A stretch of DNA of 64,000 nucleotides, taken from an uncultured Eubacterium sp. Its GTDB lineage: Bacteria > Bacillota > Clostridia > Lachnospirales > Lachnospiraceae. A program made the position numbers and the translations under genes. The notes beneath the pieces are model-generated. The model made no database searches and was not told the origin of the DNA. It saw only the letters and a list, made by a program, of their open reading frames with translations. The stretch lies in assembly GCA_910580075.1 (NCBI GenBank), contig CAJTVR010000006.1, forward strand, positions 1-64,000. The letters run 5' to 3'. Positions 28,328-36,556 of the stretch are shown in pieces (within the stretch, counting starts at the first letter, position 1; each line of letters starts with the position of its first letter).

Positions 28328-28328
28328 G

Positions 28329-29075
28329 ATGAATTTTACATATCAGTCGTATAGAGAACTGATCGGGCTGCTGCACAACTGTCAGTATACCATAACATCT
28401 TATGACCGCTATGCGGAATATGAAAAGTGTGTAATCATCCGCCATGATGTAGATAACAGCCTTTCAAAAGCATTGGAACTTGCAGAACTGGAAGCAGAAA
28501 CCGGGCCGGAAGGGGTAAAAAGTACATTCTTTCTGCTTCTGACCTCTGATTTCTATAATCTGTTTTCACTGCATGGACAGAAAGCCGCTGATGGTATTTT
28601 AGACTGCGGTCATGAGATAGGCCTTCATTTTGACGAAATGAGGTATCCGCATCTGCAGGGGAATATGGATGCCATACGGGAAAAAATACTGCAGGAAGCC
28701 GGTATGCTGTCACGTCTGACCGGAAGGCCGGTTACAAAGGTTTCCATGCACAGGCCGGGAAGAACAATGCTGAATGCAGACCTTAAGATTCCTGGAATGG
28801 TTAATACTTATGGCAGTGAATTTTTCCGTGATTTTAAATATCTGTCGGATTCCAGAAGAAACTGGCGGGAAACGCCGGAAGAAGTCATAGAGAAACAGTC
28901 ATTCAAAAGGTTACAGATACTTATACACCCATTCTGGTATCATACAAAGGAAAAAGATGCAGCAGTCTGTATAAAGGAGTTTGTAAATGCAGCGAATCAT
29001 GAAAGGTATCATCAGTTAAACGATAATTTTACACGCCTGGAAGAAATGATGGGCCTGGAAGAACTCATGACATAG
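28329..29075 (+). CDS. polysaccharide deacetylase-like (CE4/NodB-type) protein
   Basis: 248 residues with CE4-type metal-site motifs: IIRHDVDNS near residue 37 (the Asp-Asp/His-Asp type motif 1) and HEIGLHFDE near residue 100 (H-x3-H, motif 2). MHRPGRTM and LIHPFWYH may supply later motifs. It is shorter than most exported NodB enzymes and has no signal peptide, so it probably acts in the cytoplasm on an acetylated sugar or intermediate. It starts one base after the previous stop. The formyltransferase-like gene next to it suggests deacetylation of an amino sugar followed by another acylation, which is an inference. Confidence 0.75.
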   Translation: MNFTYQSYRELIGLLHNCQYTITSYDRYAEYEKCVIIRHDVDNSLSKALELAELEAETGPEGVKSTFFLLLTSDFYNLFSLHGQKAADGILDCGHEIGLHFDEMRYPHLQGNMDAIREKILQEAGMLSRLTGRPVTKVSMHRPGRTMLNADLKIPGMVNTYGSEFFRDFKYLSDSRRNWRETPEEVIEKQSFKRLQILIHPFWYHTKEKDAAVCIKEFVNAANHERYHQLNDNFTRLEEMMGLEELMT

Positions 29076-29127
29076 ATTCCTGAAATGAAGTCAGCTGAAG
29101 AAACAACAGAAATGAGGCAGATGATTC

Positions 29128-30138
29128 ATGAATATCTATATTTTAAATGCTACAGTGAATGGCAAACTGGTTACAGAGCTGTTATGTGACCGGTGCAGGA
29201 TAAAGGGACTGATTACGCTGGATGAATCCGGGGCGGACAGTACACCGGAATACTACGATTATACACAATTCTGCAAGGCACGCAGCCTTGCGTGTGTGAA
29301 ATTAAAAAGTTACAGTTTTAAGGATGAAAGAGACCGCAAAAAACTGGAGCAGCTGGACATAGATCTTATCATTATCGGAAGCTGGCAGAGGCTTGTGCCG
29401 GACTGGCTGATCAGCAGATGCCGGACTGGTATTATAGGCACACACGGAAGCCATGAAGGGATATCCAGGGGCCGTGGCAGAAGTCCGCAGAACTGGGCGC
29501 TGATGACAGGCAGAAAGCGCTTTATCATGTCCGTATTCTGGATTACTGAAAAGGCAGATGACGGCCTGATTATAGACACAAGAGAATTTGAATATACAGA
29601 TACAGACAGTATTCTGACTAGCTATGTAAAGATTAATCTGTGCAAAGCAGATATGCTGCTGGAGAATCTGAACAATGGAAGAATAGAAAGAAAGGAAGGG
29701 ACGCCGCAGGAAAAAGACGGACGTTATCTGCCGCAGAGAATAAGGGAGGACGGAAAGATTGACTGGAACAGGAGCGCTGCAGATATTTACAATATGATCC
29801 GCGCACTGACAAAGCCTTATCCGGGAGCTTACACAGAATACAGAGGCACAGAATATGTAATATGGCTGGCTCTTCCGGTCATGATGAAAGAGGCATGCCT
29901 ATACGATCATCTGGAAAATGGCACGGTCATCAGCATCTTAAACGAAAGCATGCTGGTAAAGTGCGGACAGGGGCTTTTACTTGTAAATGAATGCAGCAGT
30001 TTTGATAAGATATCAGAAGGCATGGTATTTGAAAGTGCGGATTATGCAGCTCAGATCCGGCATATTATAAAAAGGCATAAAGAAAAATACGGGACTCCTT
30101 TATCAGAGCTTGTGTCAGATGAGGTGAAAAACAGATGA
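29128..30138 (+). CDS. formyltransferase-family protein (putative sugar N-formyltransferase)
   Basis: 336 residues related to methionyl-tRNA formyltransferase and sugar N-formyltransferases. GIIGTHGSHEGISRGRGRSPQNWALMTG aligns with the catalytic region GCINVHASLLPRYRGAAPIQWA: the His is kept, the usual Asn two residues before it is Gly, and the later Asp is present in ADDGLIIDT. The C-terminal half has KIDWNRSAADIYNMIRALTKPYPGAY, the typical OB-domain lead-in. In this locus it would formylate an amino sugar with N10-formyl-THF; loss of the Asn makes the activity less sure. The stop overlaps the next start (ATGA). Confidence 0.75.
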   Translation: MNIYILNATVNGKLVTELLCDRCRIKGLITLDESGADSTPEYYDYTQFCKARSLACVKLKSYSFKDERDRKKLEQLDIDLIIIGSWQRLVPDWLISRCRTGIIGTHGSHEGISRGRGRSPQNWALMTGRKRFIMSVFWITEKADDGLIIDTREFEYTDTDSILTSYVKINLCKADMLLENLNNGRIERKEGTPQEKDGRYLPQRIREDGKIDWNRSAADIYNMIRALTKPYPGAYTEYRGTEYVIWLALPVMMKEACLYDHLENGTVISILNESMLVKCGQGLLLVNECSSFDKISEGMVFESADYAAQIRHIIKRHKEKYGTPLSELVSDEVKNR

Positions 30139-31208
30139 AATATGTGCTGATCGGATGCGGGAGAATTTCTCCAAACCATATTGCAGCAGCAAAAAGCAGC
30201 GGTCTGGAAATTGCAGGACTCTGCGATCAGAATCCGGATATGATGAAAGATAAGGCACTGGCATTTCATCTTGAGAATGTACATCAGTATACAGATTACC
30301 ATGAAATGCTGGAAAAAGAGAAGCCGGAGCTGGCTGCAGTTGCAACAGAAAGCGGAAGACATGCAGCGATTGCATTAGACTGTATTAAAGCTGGCTGCCA
30401 TCTTATTATAGAAAAACCGATAGCTCTGTCACTGGCTGATGCGGATGCAGTAATCCATGCGGCCCGGGAAAGGGGTGTCAGAGTCTGTGCATCCCACCAG
30501 AACCGTTTTAATAAATCAGTACAGAAAATTCGAGAAGCGGTGGAAAATAAACGTTTTGGGAGGATGTTTTACGGGACTGCGCACATCCGCTGGTGCCGGG
30601 ACCGGGAATACTATTCCAGGGCTGCGTGGAGGGGAACGTGGGAGCAGGACGGCGGAGCTTTGATGAACCAGTGCATTCACAATATCGATTTATTAAGGTG
30701 GATGATGGGAGATGAGGCTGAAGAGGTAATAGGAATCACAGACCGCCTGAATCATCCTTATATAGAAGCTGAGGATCTTGGAATTGCGCTTGTAAAATTT
30801 AAAAACGGATCTTATGGAATCATAGAGGGCACGACAGATTTATATCCCAAAAATCTGGAGGAGACCCTTTATTTATTTGGAGAAAAAGGAACGGTCAAAG
30901 CAGGCGGACAGAGTGTGAACCGTATTGAGGAGTGGCGCTTTTCTGACGGACTGGATGATCCGCAAAAAGTTATGAAAGAGTTTGGCGAAGATCCGCCGAA
31001 TGTATATGGATACGGTCATACGCCGTTATATGCGGATGTTATTGATGCTATTAAAAATAACAGAGAGCCGTACGTAAATGGAGAGGCGGGAAAAAGAGCT
31101 TTAGAACTTGTGCTGGCGGTATATAAATCGGCAGCGGAAGGAAGGCCTGTAAAGCTGCCGCTGGATCACTGTTCCACAATGGATTTTAAAGGAAGGTTTA
31201 AAGGATAG
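30135..31208 (+). CDS. wbpB: Gfo/Idh/MocA-family oxidoreductase (WbpB-like)
   Basis: NAD-dependent oxidoreductase, 357 residues. N-terminal dinucleotide motif LIGCGRISPNHI, the conserved EKP (IIEKPIALS) near residue 95, and the WbpB-type stretch QNRFN ... RAAWRGTWEQDGGALMNQCIHNIDLLRW. WbpB oxidises C3 of UDP-GlcNAcA to the 3-keto sugar that WbpE then aminates. WbpA-, WbpD- and WbpE-like genes in the same locus support this role. The ATG overlaps the previous stop, with GAGGTG upstream. Confidence 0.87.
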   Translation: MKYVLIGCGRISPNHIAAAKSSGLEIAGLCDQNPDMMKDKALAFHLENVHQYTDYHEMLEKEKPELAAVATESGRHAAIALDCIKAGCHLIIEKPIALSLADADAVIHAARERGVRVCASHQNRFNKSVQKIREAVENKRFGRMFYGTAHIRWCRDREYYSRAAWRGTWEQDGGALMNQCIHNIDLLRWMMGDEAEEVIGITDRLNHPYIEAEDLGIALVKFKNGSYGIIEGTTDLYPKNLEETLYLFGEKGTVKAGGQSVNRIEEWRFSDGLDDPQKVMKEFGEDPPNVYGYGHTPLYADVIDAIKNNREPYVNGEAGKRALELVLAVYKSAAEGRPVKLPLDHCSTMDFKGRFKG

Positions 31209-31230
31209 AAAGTAATAGGAAAGGAATCGC

Positions 31231-31803
31231 ATGAATAAAAAATTCTACGTACATCCTGCCAGTGTTATCGATGAAGATACTGAAATCGGGGAAGGGACTA
31301 AAATCTGGCATTTTTCTCATATACAGTCGGGTGCAAGAATCGGAAAAAACTGCACATTAGGGCAGAATGTGAACATTTCAAACCATGCAGTGCTTGGAGA
31401 CGGAGTAAAAGTACAGAATAATGTTTCGGTTTATGAAGGCGTGGTATTAGAAGACTATGTATTCTGCGGGCCTTCCTGTGTATTTACAAATGACGCTGTA
31501 CCTAGGGCAAGGTATCCCAAACATGGCATATACCAGCAGACAAGGATTAAACATGATGCATCACTGGGGGCAAACTGTACGGTAGTCTGCGGGCATACGG
31601 TCGGTGAATATGCGATGATTGCGGCAGGAGCAGTCGTTACATCAGATGTAAAACCGCATGCTTTAATGACGGGTGTTCCAGCAAGGCAGACCGGATGGGT
31701 ATGTGAATGCGGGCAGGTGCTGGATACAGATTTAAGATGTGCAGTCTGCGGGAAGAAATATCAGCTGGAATGCGGGGTTTTGTACGGGGGGGGGGGAGAA
31801 TAA
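31231..31803 (+). CDS. wbpD: UDP-2-acetamido-3-amino uronate N-acetyltransferase (WbpD-like)
   Basis: Left-handed beta-helix acetyltransferase, 190 residues. Hexapeptide repeats fill residues 8-150: IGEGTKIWHFSHIQSGARIG, NVSVYEGVVLEDYVFCGPS, TVVCGHTVGEYAMIAAGAVV, ALMTGVPARQTGW. The pattern is that of WbpD/WlbB, which acetylates the 3-amino group. A short zinc-ribbon-like tail (C-x-C, then C-x2-C, about residues 154-174) is common in relatives. The last codons lie in a run of 11 G (31786-31796), giving a G-G-G-G-E end. One G fewer would extend the protein by about 20 residues to a TGA overlapping the ATG of the next gene, so the C-terminus may be variable. Confidence 0.9.
   Translation: MNKKFYVHPASVIDEDTEIGEGTKIWHFSHIQSGARIGKNCTLGQNVNISNHAVLGDGVKVQNNVSVYEGVVLEDYVFCGPSCVFTNDAVPRARYPKHGIYQQTRIKHDASLGANCTVVCGHTVGEYAMIAAGAVVTSDVKPHALMTGVPARQTGWVCECGQVLDTDLRCAVCGKKYQLECGVLYGGGGE
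31786..31796 (+). repeat. poly-G tract (11 G) at the 3' end of the wbpD-like gene
   Basis: Eleven consecutive G residues within the coding region just before the stop. Loss of one G moves the stop from 31801 to 31856-31858, overlapping the next ATG at 31855. Such tracts mutate by slippage and can vary between cells; miscounting during sequencing is also common. Confidence 0.9.
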
Positions 31804-31854
31804 CCCAGACCTAAACAGCAGTGTTAACACTATTCAGAGCAGAGGATGTGCAGC

Positions 31855-32769
31855 ATGATCAGGTATGACGTAAGTACGGTATGTCCCGGACATAACTTTG
31901 ATATCACAGGAGTTTCCTATATTGGCGCGCCGCTTTCAGGCACAGCCGTATATATTACCCGTAAAATTGCAGCAAAAGCTGAAATGCTCACAGAAGCAGA
32001 GCACTGTCTGGTTTTTGCGGAAAACGGGGTTGCTCTTTCCGAATCACTGAGGAAAAAACATGCAGTCATTTATTCCGATCATCCTCAGCTTGATTATGCC
32101 AGAGTAGCACTGCAGCTGGAAGAAATGCAGAAGAAAGAAGATGCTTTGTATAAGTATCATCTTCACGAAGACGGATATTATGTCAGTGAAAATGCACATA
32201 TCGGGGCAGGGGCTTATATAGAGCCAGGATGCCTGATCGGCCATCATGTCAAGATAGGAAAACATGCGGTTATTTTAAAAGGAGCTGTTATAAAACATGC
32301 ACAGATTGGCGATTATTTCCTGGCAAATGAATATGCAGTAATAGGAGCAGGCGGATTTACGATGACGGACGATGTAAATGGTGATAAGTTCAGGATTCCG
32401 TCTATGGGAGGAGTAAAAATCGGCAGTCATGTAGAGGCCGGTGTTCATAACAATATTTCAAGAGGCTCAGGCGGAGATACAGTTCTGGAAGACTGCGTAA
32501 AACTGGATGCATTTGTGCATATAGGCCATGATGCCAGACTGATGAAAAATACAGAGGTCACAGCCGGAGCAATAGCCGGAGGCTATACGGTTATAAAAAA
32601 TCATGCGTTTATCGGGCTGAATGCAGCACTTCGAAACCGTATCGAAATCGGGAGCCATGCAGTTATCGGAATGGGTGCGGTAGTGACCAGAGATGTCGAA
32701 TCTGGATTGACTGTGGCAGGAAATCCGGCAAAGGAACTGACAAAATCAAAAATATACAATCATATATGA
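31855..32769 (+). CDS. LpxD-like hexapeptide-repeat acyltransferase
   Basis: About 304 residues. An N-terminal domain of about 95 residues resembles the uridine-binding domain of LpxD. A long beta-helix follows with many hexapeptides (ISENAHIG-type start, IGAGAYIEPGCLIGHHVKIG, FVHIGHDARLMKNTEVTAGAIAGGYTVI, FIGLNAALRNRIEIGSHAVIGMGAVV) and a short helical end. Lipid A is not expected in a Gram-positive cell, so it more likely N-acylates an amino sugar in the polysaccharide pathway. ATG 31855 was chosen over 31846 because AGAGG at 31841-31845 then has a nine-base spacing. It overlaps the next frame by a few bases. Confidence 0.82.
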   Translation: MIRYDVSTVCPGHNFDITGVSYIGAPLSGTAVYITRKIAAKAEMLTEAEHCLVFAENGVALSESLRKKHAVIYSDHPQLDYARVALQLEEMQKKEDALYKYHLHEDGYYVSENAHIGAGAYIEPGCLIGHHVKIGKHAVILKGAVIKHAQIGDYFLANEYAVIGAGGFTMTDDVNGDKFRIPSMGGVKIGSHVEAGVHNNISRGSGGDTVLEDCVKLDAFVHIGHDARLMKNTEVTAGAIAGGYTVIKNHAFIGLNAALRNRIEIGSHAVIGMGAVVTRDVESGLTVAGNPAKELTKSKIYNHI

Positions 32770-32786
32770 GCAGGGAGGATGGTTTT

Positions 32787-33830
32787 ATGCTGCGGCAGTT
32801 GTTAAGAAAAAGCCAGCTGGCAGATTATTTATATGTAAGTGCAAGAAATGCTTTATCAGCAGAACGGAGGCAGTCTGTGATAGATTTTTACCGCAGCAGC
32901 CGTTATCTGCATTATGAGACGCTGGGAGATAAAAATCCGGATAAAGTCATCTATATGCTGGATCCGGTAAAGTCATATACAAGCGGATTTTTTTCCAATC
33001 TGTCTATGGTGCTTTTTAAGTATGACTTTGCGCATGAACACGGCATGGAGCCAGTCACATATAAAGGAAATCTGACGCATTATGCCGAGCCGGAACGGTT
33101 TCTGGGCACTGATAATTACTTTGAATATTTTTTCAGACAGCCGGCGGGAATCAGACTGGAAGACGCTCTGAGCAGCCGGCATGTTATATGGGGAGAAGGA
33201 AAACATTTAACAAAATACGACAGCCTTTCTATGGAAAAGCAGGACGGAATTCTGATTCGTGAATTGAAAAAGAATCTGATATTCAGGGACGAAGTGTTTC
33301 AGGAAATGGAGAAGTCCCGCAAAGAGTTCATAGGAAATAAAAAGGTACTGGGAGTCAAATACCGGGGGACAGGGTATAAGGAAAAATTAAAAGGCCACCC
33401 GGTATTTATACCTCCGCAGGAATTAATCGGGCATGTAAAGAAAATGTACAGTTATGGATTTGACTCCATTTATCTGGCGACCGAAGATGAAACTGCTTTG
33501 AAACAGTTTGAAAAGTATTTTGGAAACAGGCTGATCTATGACCGCAGCATCCTGCGGGCGGGTGAAGGACAGATTCACGTTGACCTGGCAAGGAGCAGTC
33601 CGAAAGATCATACAGCGTACAGGGAAGGGCTGAACGTGCTGAAAGATGTCTGGGTACTGTCTCATGCAGCCGCATTTGCAGGTTCACAGTGCGGAGTGAC
33701 AAGATTTGCAGACCTGTTCAACAGAGCTTATTGTAAAAACAGATATGAGTACCTGGACATTATAGATAAAGGTGTATATAAAAAGGGCCGTAATTCTATT
33801 AAAGAAGGAAAAAAACGTTACCAGTTATAA
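32787..33830 (+). CDS. putative glycosyltransferase (GT23/O-fucosyltransferase-like)
   Basis: About 347 residues. I cannot place it firmly. LGVKYRGTGYKEKLKGHPVFIPPQELIGHVKKM followed by SIYLATEDETALKQFEKYFGNRLIY resembles the donor-binding part of alpha-1,6-fucosyltransferase/NodZ-type enzymes (an R-G-T/R-x-T-D motif, then a [ST]-D-E-D-like element), and FAGSQCGVTRFADLFNR resembles their late S-x-x-S/T block. ATG 32787 is preferred over 32766 because GGGAGG at 32773-32778 is well placed. A transferase using a GDP-deoxy sugar would fit the locus. Confidence 0.6.
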   Translation: MLRQLLRKSQLADYLYVSARNALSAERRQSVIDFYRSSRYLHYETLGDKNPDKVIYMLDPVKSYTSGFFSNLSMVLFKYDFAHEHGMEPVTYKGNLTHYAEPERFLGTDNYFEYFFRQPAGIRLEDALSSRHVIWGEGKHLTKYDSLSMEKQDGILIRELKKNLIFRDEVFQEMEKSRKEFIGNKKVLGVKYRGTGYKEKLKGHPVFIPPQELIGHVKKMYSYGFDSIYLATEDETALKQFEKYFGNRLIYDRSILRAGEGQIHVDLARSSPKDHTAYREGLNVLKDVWVLSHAAAFAGSQCGVTRFADLFNRAYCKNRYEYLDIIDKGVYKKGRNSIKEGKKRYQL

Positions 33831-33883
33831 AGATAGTGTATGTAATGGCTGGCTGAATAAACGCTCAGGGGGAAGAAAAACTG

Positions 33884-34546
33884 ATGACAGAAAATGAACG
33901 GGTGCAAAAGCATTTAGATTTGCTGATACAGAGATATCCAAAGCTGGTATCGTCTGCAAAGGAGATTATGGATGCTTTTTTTATGATGAAGGACTGTTTC
34001 GAACACGGCGGCAAGCTGCTGACGGCAGGAAACGGCGGTTCGGCAGCTGACTGTGAGCATATTGCGGGTGAGCTGGTAAAAAGTTTTCGGATGCCGAGGC
34101 CTGTTACGAAAGAATATGCCGGCAGATTAAAGGAAGCAGACGCTGTTATTGGTGAAAAACTGGCCGGGAATCTGGAACGGGGACTGCCAGTACTTCCGCT
34201 GACAGCTTTTGAAGCATTGATTACAGCATATATAAACGATAAAGACGGGCAGGATGTTTTTGCACAGCAGCTGTCTGTATATGGAAATAAAGGAGATGTA
34301 TTTCTAGCCATTTCGACATCGGGCAGCAGTATAAATATTTTAAATGCTGCCGCTGCCGCCAGGGCAGGCGGGATAAAAATTATCGGTCTTACAGGAGCTG
34401 ACGGGGGCAGGCTGGCAAAAGCGGCAGATACTGCGGTCAGGGTTCCTGAGACAGAAACCTATAGAATTCAGGAACTGCATCTGCCAGTGTATCACTGCTG
34501 GTGTCTGATGCTGGAAGAGTATTTTTTTGGAGAAAACGAAAAATAG
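33884..34546 (+). CDS. gmhA: sedoheptulose 7-phosphate isomerase (GmhA-like, SIS domain)
   Basis: SIS-domain isomerase that turns sedoheptulose 7-phosphate into D-glycero-D-manno-heptose 7-phosphate, the first step of nucleotide-heptose synthesis. 220 residues; LLTAGNGGSAADCEHIAGELVKSF is the GmhA signature, ISTSGSSINILNAA the phosphate-binding SIS loop, and ELHLPVYHCWCLMLEEYFF the C-terminal helix with the metal-binding His. It directly precedes an HddA-like kinase, the expected partner, and a transketolase pair that could supply its substrate. GGGGG/AGAAAAACTG precedes the ATG. Confidence 0.9.
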   Translation: MTENERVQKHLDLLIQRYPKLVSSAKEIMDAFFMMKDCFEHGGKLLTAGNGGSAADCEHIAGELVKSFRMPRPVTKEYAGRLKEADAVIGEKLAGNLERGLPVLPLTAFEALITAYINDKDGQDVFAQQLSVYGNKGDVFLAISTSGSSINILNAAAAARAGGIKIIGLTGADGGRLAKAADTAVRVPETETYRIQELHLPVYHCWCLMLEEYFFGENEK

Positions 34547-34556
34547 GAGAATGGAT

Positions 34557-35558
34557 ATGATTATTACCAGAACGCCGCTGCGGATATCATTTTTTGGCGG
34601 AGGTACGGACCTGCCAGGTTTTTACAAAAGATTTGGCGGTGAAGTGATATCTGCAACAATTGACAAATATCTGTATATTACCTGCAGACATATGCCTCCA
34701 TTTTGGAATTATAAGCACAGGCTTGTGTATGGGTCCAATACGGAAATGGTTTCCAGTGCAGACGAAATTGATCATCCGTCGATTCGGGAAACACTGCGGT
34801 TTCTGGATATCGGATACGGAATTGATATGCACTATAACACAGATATTCCGGCCCGTTCAGGAATAGGTTCCAGTTCATCTTTTACAGTCGGGCTTTTAAA
34901 TGCACTGAATGGGCTGAACGGGAAAATGATGTCCAAATATGAACTGATGAAAGACAGTATTTTTGTGGAACAGGAAATGATCAGGGAGCCTGTAGGCTCA
35001 CAGGACCAGACAGCAGCAGCCTATGGAGGATTTAATCATATGATATTCCGTCAGGACGGAGAAATCGAAGTACATCCTGTGACCATTTCACAAAAAAGAA
35101 GGAATGATTTAAACAGGCATCTGCTGCTTGTATTCACTGGTTTTCAGAGATATTCCAAAAACATAGAAAAAAAGAAAATTGAAAATATAGACAAAAATAT
35201 AGAAAATCTGCTGGAAATGAAAAAATATACTGCGCAGTCTGTCAGCATTCTCAATTCCGGCACAGATATCTGTGAGTTTGGTTCTCTGCTGAATGAAACA
35301 TGGAGGAAGAAAAAAGAATTGTCAGACAATGTATCAGATGTACGTATAGATGCCCTCTATCAGCTGGGAATGGAAAACGGAGCTGTCGGCGGCAAGCTGT
35401 TAGGTGCCGGAGGCGGAGGATTTATGCTCTTTTTTGTAAAGCCGGAAAATAGGAAAAGGCTGAAGGAGGCGCTGCACGGGTTTTTACAGGTTCCGTTTAC
35501 TTTTGATCATACTGGAAGCCAGGTTATTTATTACAGGCCGGAAGATGAAATGATGTAA
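34557..35558 (+). CDS. hddA: D-glycero-alpha-D-manno-heptose 7-phosphate kinase (HddA-like, GHMP kinase)
   Basis: GHMP-family kinase giving heptose 1,7-bisphosphate in the GDP-heptose pathway. MIITRTPLRISFFGGGTDLPGFYKRFGGEVISATIDKY is the HddA-type N-terminus, PARSGIGSSSSFTVGLLNAL the ATP-binding loop, and KLLGAGGGGFMLFFV the third GHMP motif. ATG 34557 fits AGGAG seven bases ahead; ATG 34551 is too close, and a TTG at 34527 lies inside the previous gene. About 334 residues, normal for the family. The downstream GmhB phosphatase and HddC nucleotidyltransferase are not in the window. Confidence 0.9.
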   Translation: MIITRTPLRISFFGGGTDLPGFYKRFGGEVISATIDKYLYITCRHMPPFWNYKHRLVYGSNTEMVSSADEIDHPSIRETLRFLDIGYGIDMHYNTDIPARSGIGSSSSFTVGLLNALNGLNGKMMSKYELMKDSIFVEQEMIREPVGSQDQTAAAYGGFNHMIFRQDGEIEVHPVTISQKRRNDLNRHLLLVFTGFQRYSKNIEKKKIENIDKNIENLLEMKKYTAQSVSILNSGTDICEFGSLLNETWRKKKELSDNVSDVRIDALYQLGMENGAVGGKLLGAGGGGFMLFFVKPENRKRLKEALHGFLQVPFTFDHTGSQVIYYRPEDEMM

Positions 35559-35587
35559 GAAATTGCCTGAGAGGATGGTTTAATTTA

Positions 35588-36556
35588 ATGATGAATGTAA
35601 GAGACAGATTCTTTCATACGGTATACGAAAACGTAAAAAACGGAGCAGATATTGTAATTGTCAGTTCCGACCTCGGAGCCCCGGGCCTGGATGATTTTAG
35701 AAAAGACTATCCGCATAGATTTGTGAATACCGGGATCGCAGAACAGAATGCGATTGCAGCAGCATCGGGACTTGCGCTTGCTGGAAAAACAGCCATTGCA
35801 TACGGGCTGAACCCGTTTTCAGTCACCCGCACTTTTGACCATATCAGAAATCTTATGGCTTCCCTGCAGATTCCGTTTACTGTGGCAGCATTAAAAGCCG
35901 GAACCTGTACGGCGCAGGCGGGATTTTCGCATATAGCAGCTGAAAATATTTCCCTGCTGCGCACACTTCATAATATCAGGATTATAAATCCGTCAGATGA
36001 GATGATAGCGCAAAAAGCGGCAGCCGAGGTTTATGAAAAACCTCAGCCCCGTTACATTCAGTTTGACCCTTTTATAGCAGGGAGGCTCTATACAGAATCA
36101 GAAGCAGATTTTAAGAAAGGGTTTGCAGTAAGCGGCGCAGACAGCGGTACGGTCATCGTGTCATATGGGATATGGGCATATGAAATAAAAAAAGAAATAG
36201 AGAAGAAACATCTGCCTGCAAAGCTGATAGACTGCTTTGCGCTTCCTGCTGATACGGATGCTCTGCTTGATGAAATCAAAGGGTGCAGGAAAATAATTAC
36301 AGTAGAAGACGGAACTGACAGCGGCGGCATTGGAAGCATGATGCTTGAAATCATGAATGATTATGGGATAACAATACCGCTCAGGCGGATGTCCTTAAGA
36401 TTTCGAAACGGATATCCTTCAGTGCTGACAGACAGAGAGCAGATTTTTAAAGAAGAAAACCTGACGATGGATGCGCTGAGACAAGAGATAGAAAGCCGGC
36501 GGGTATTGGAAAATCAAATCATAGATACTCTGAAAAAAGAAACGGAAGCCAGGTGA
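35588..36556 (+). CDS. transketolase C-terminal (pyrimidine-binding) subunit
   Basis: 322 residues carrying the transketolase pyrimidine-binding domain and C-terminal domain: VNTGIAEQNAIAAASGLALAGK holds the catalytic Glu (GIAEQN) that activates the thiamine diphosphate ring, followed by FAFGLNPFSV-like and KAGTCTAQAGFSHIAAENISLLR segments. The partner with the diphosphate-binding domain is the next gene, so the enzyme is split in two. The usual order is N-terminal subunit first; here it is reversed. In this locus it may make sedoheptulose 7-phosphate or transfer a two-carbon unit to a sugar. The stop overlaps the next GTG start by four bases. Confidence 0.88.
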   Translation: MMNVRDRFFHTVYENVKNGADIVIVSSDLGAPGLDDFRKDYPHRFVNTGIAEQNAIAAASGLALAGKTAIAYGLNPFSVTRTFDHIRNLMASLQIPFTVAALKAGTCTAQAGFSHIAAENISLLRTLHNIRIINPSDEMIAQKAAAEVYEKPQPRYIQFDPFIAGRLYTESEADFKKGFAVSGADSGTVIVSYGIWAYEIKKEIEKKHLPAKLIDCFALPADTDALLDEIKGCRKIITVEDGTDSGGIGSMMLEIMNDYGITIPLRRMSLRFRNGYPSVLTDREQIFKEENLTMDALRQEIESRRVLENQIIDTLKKETEAR

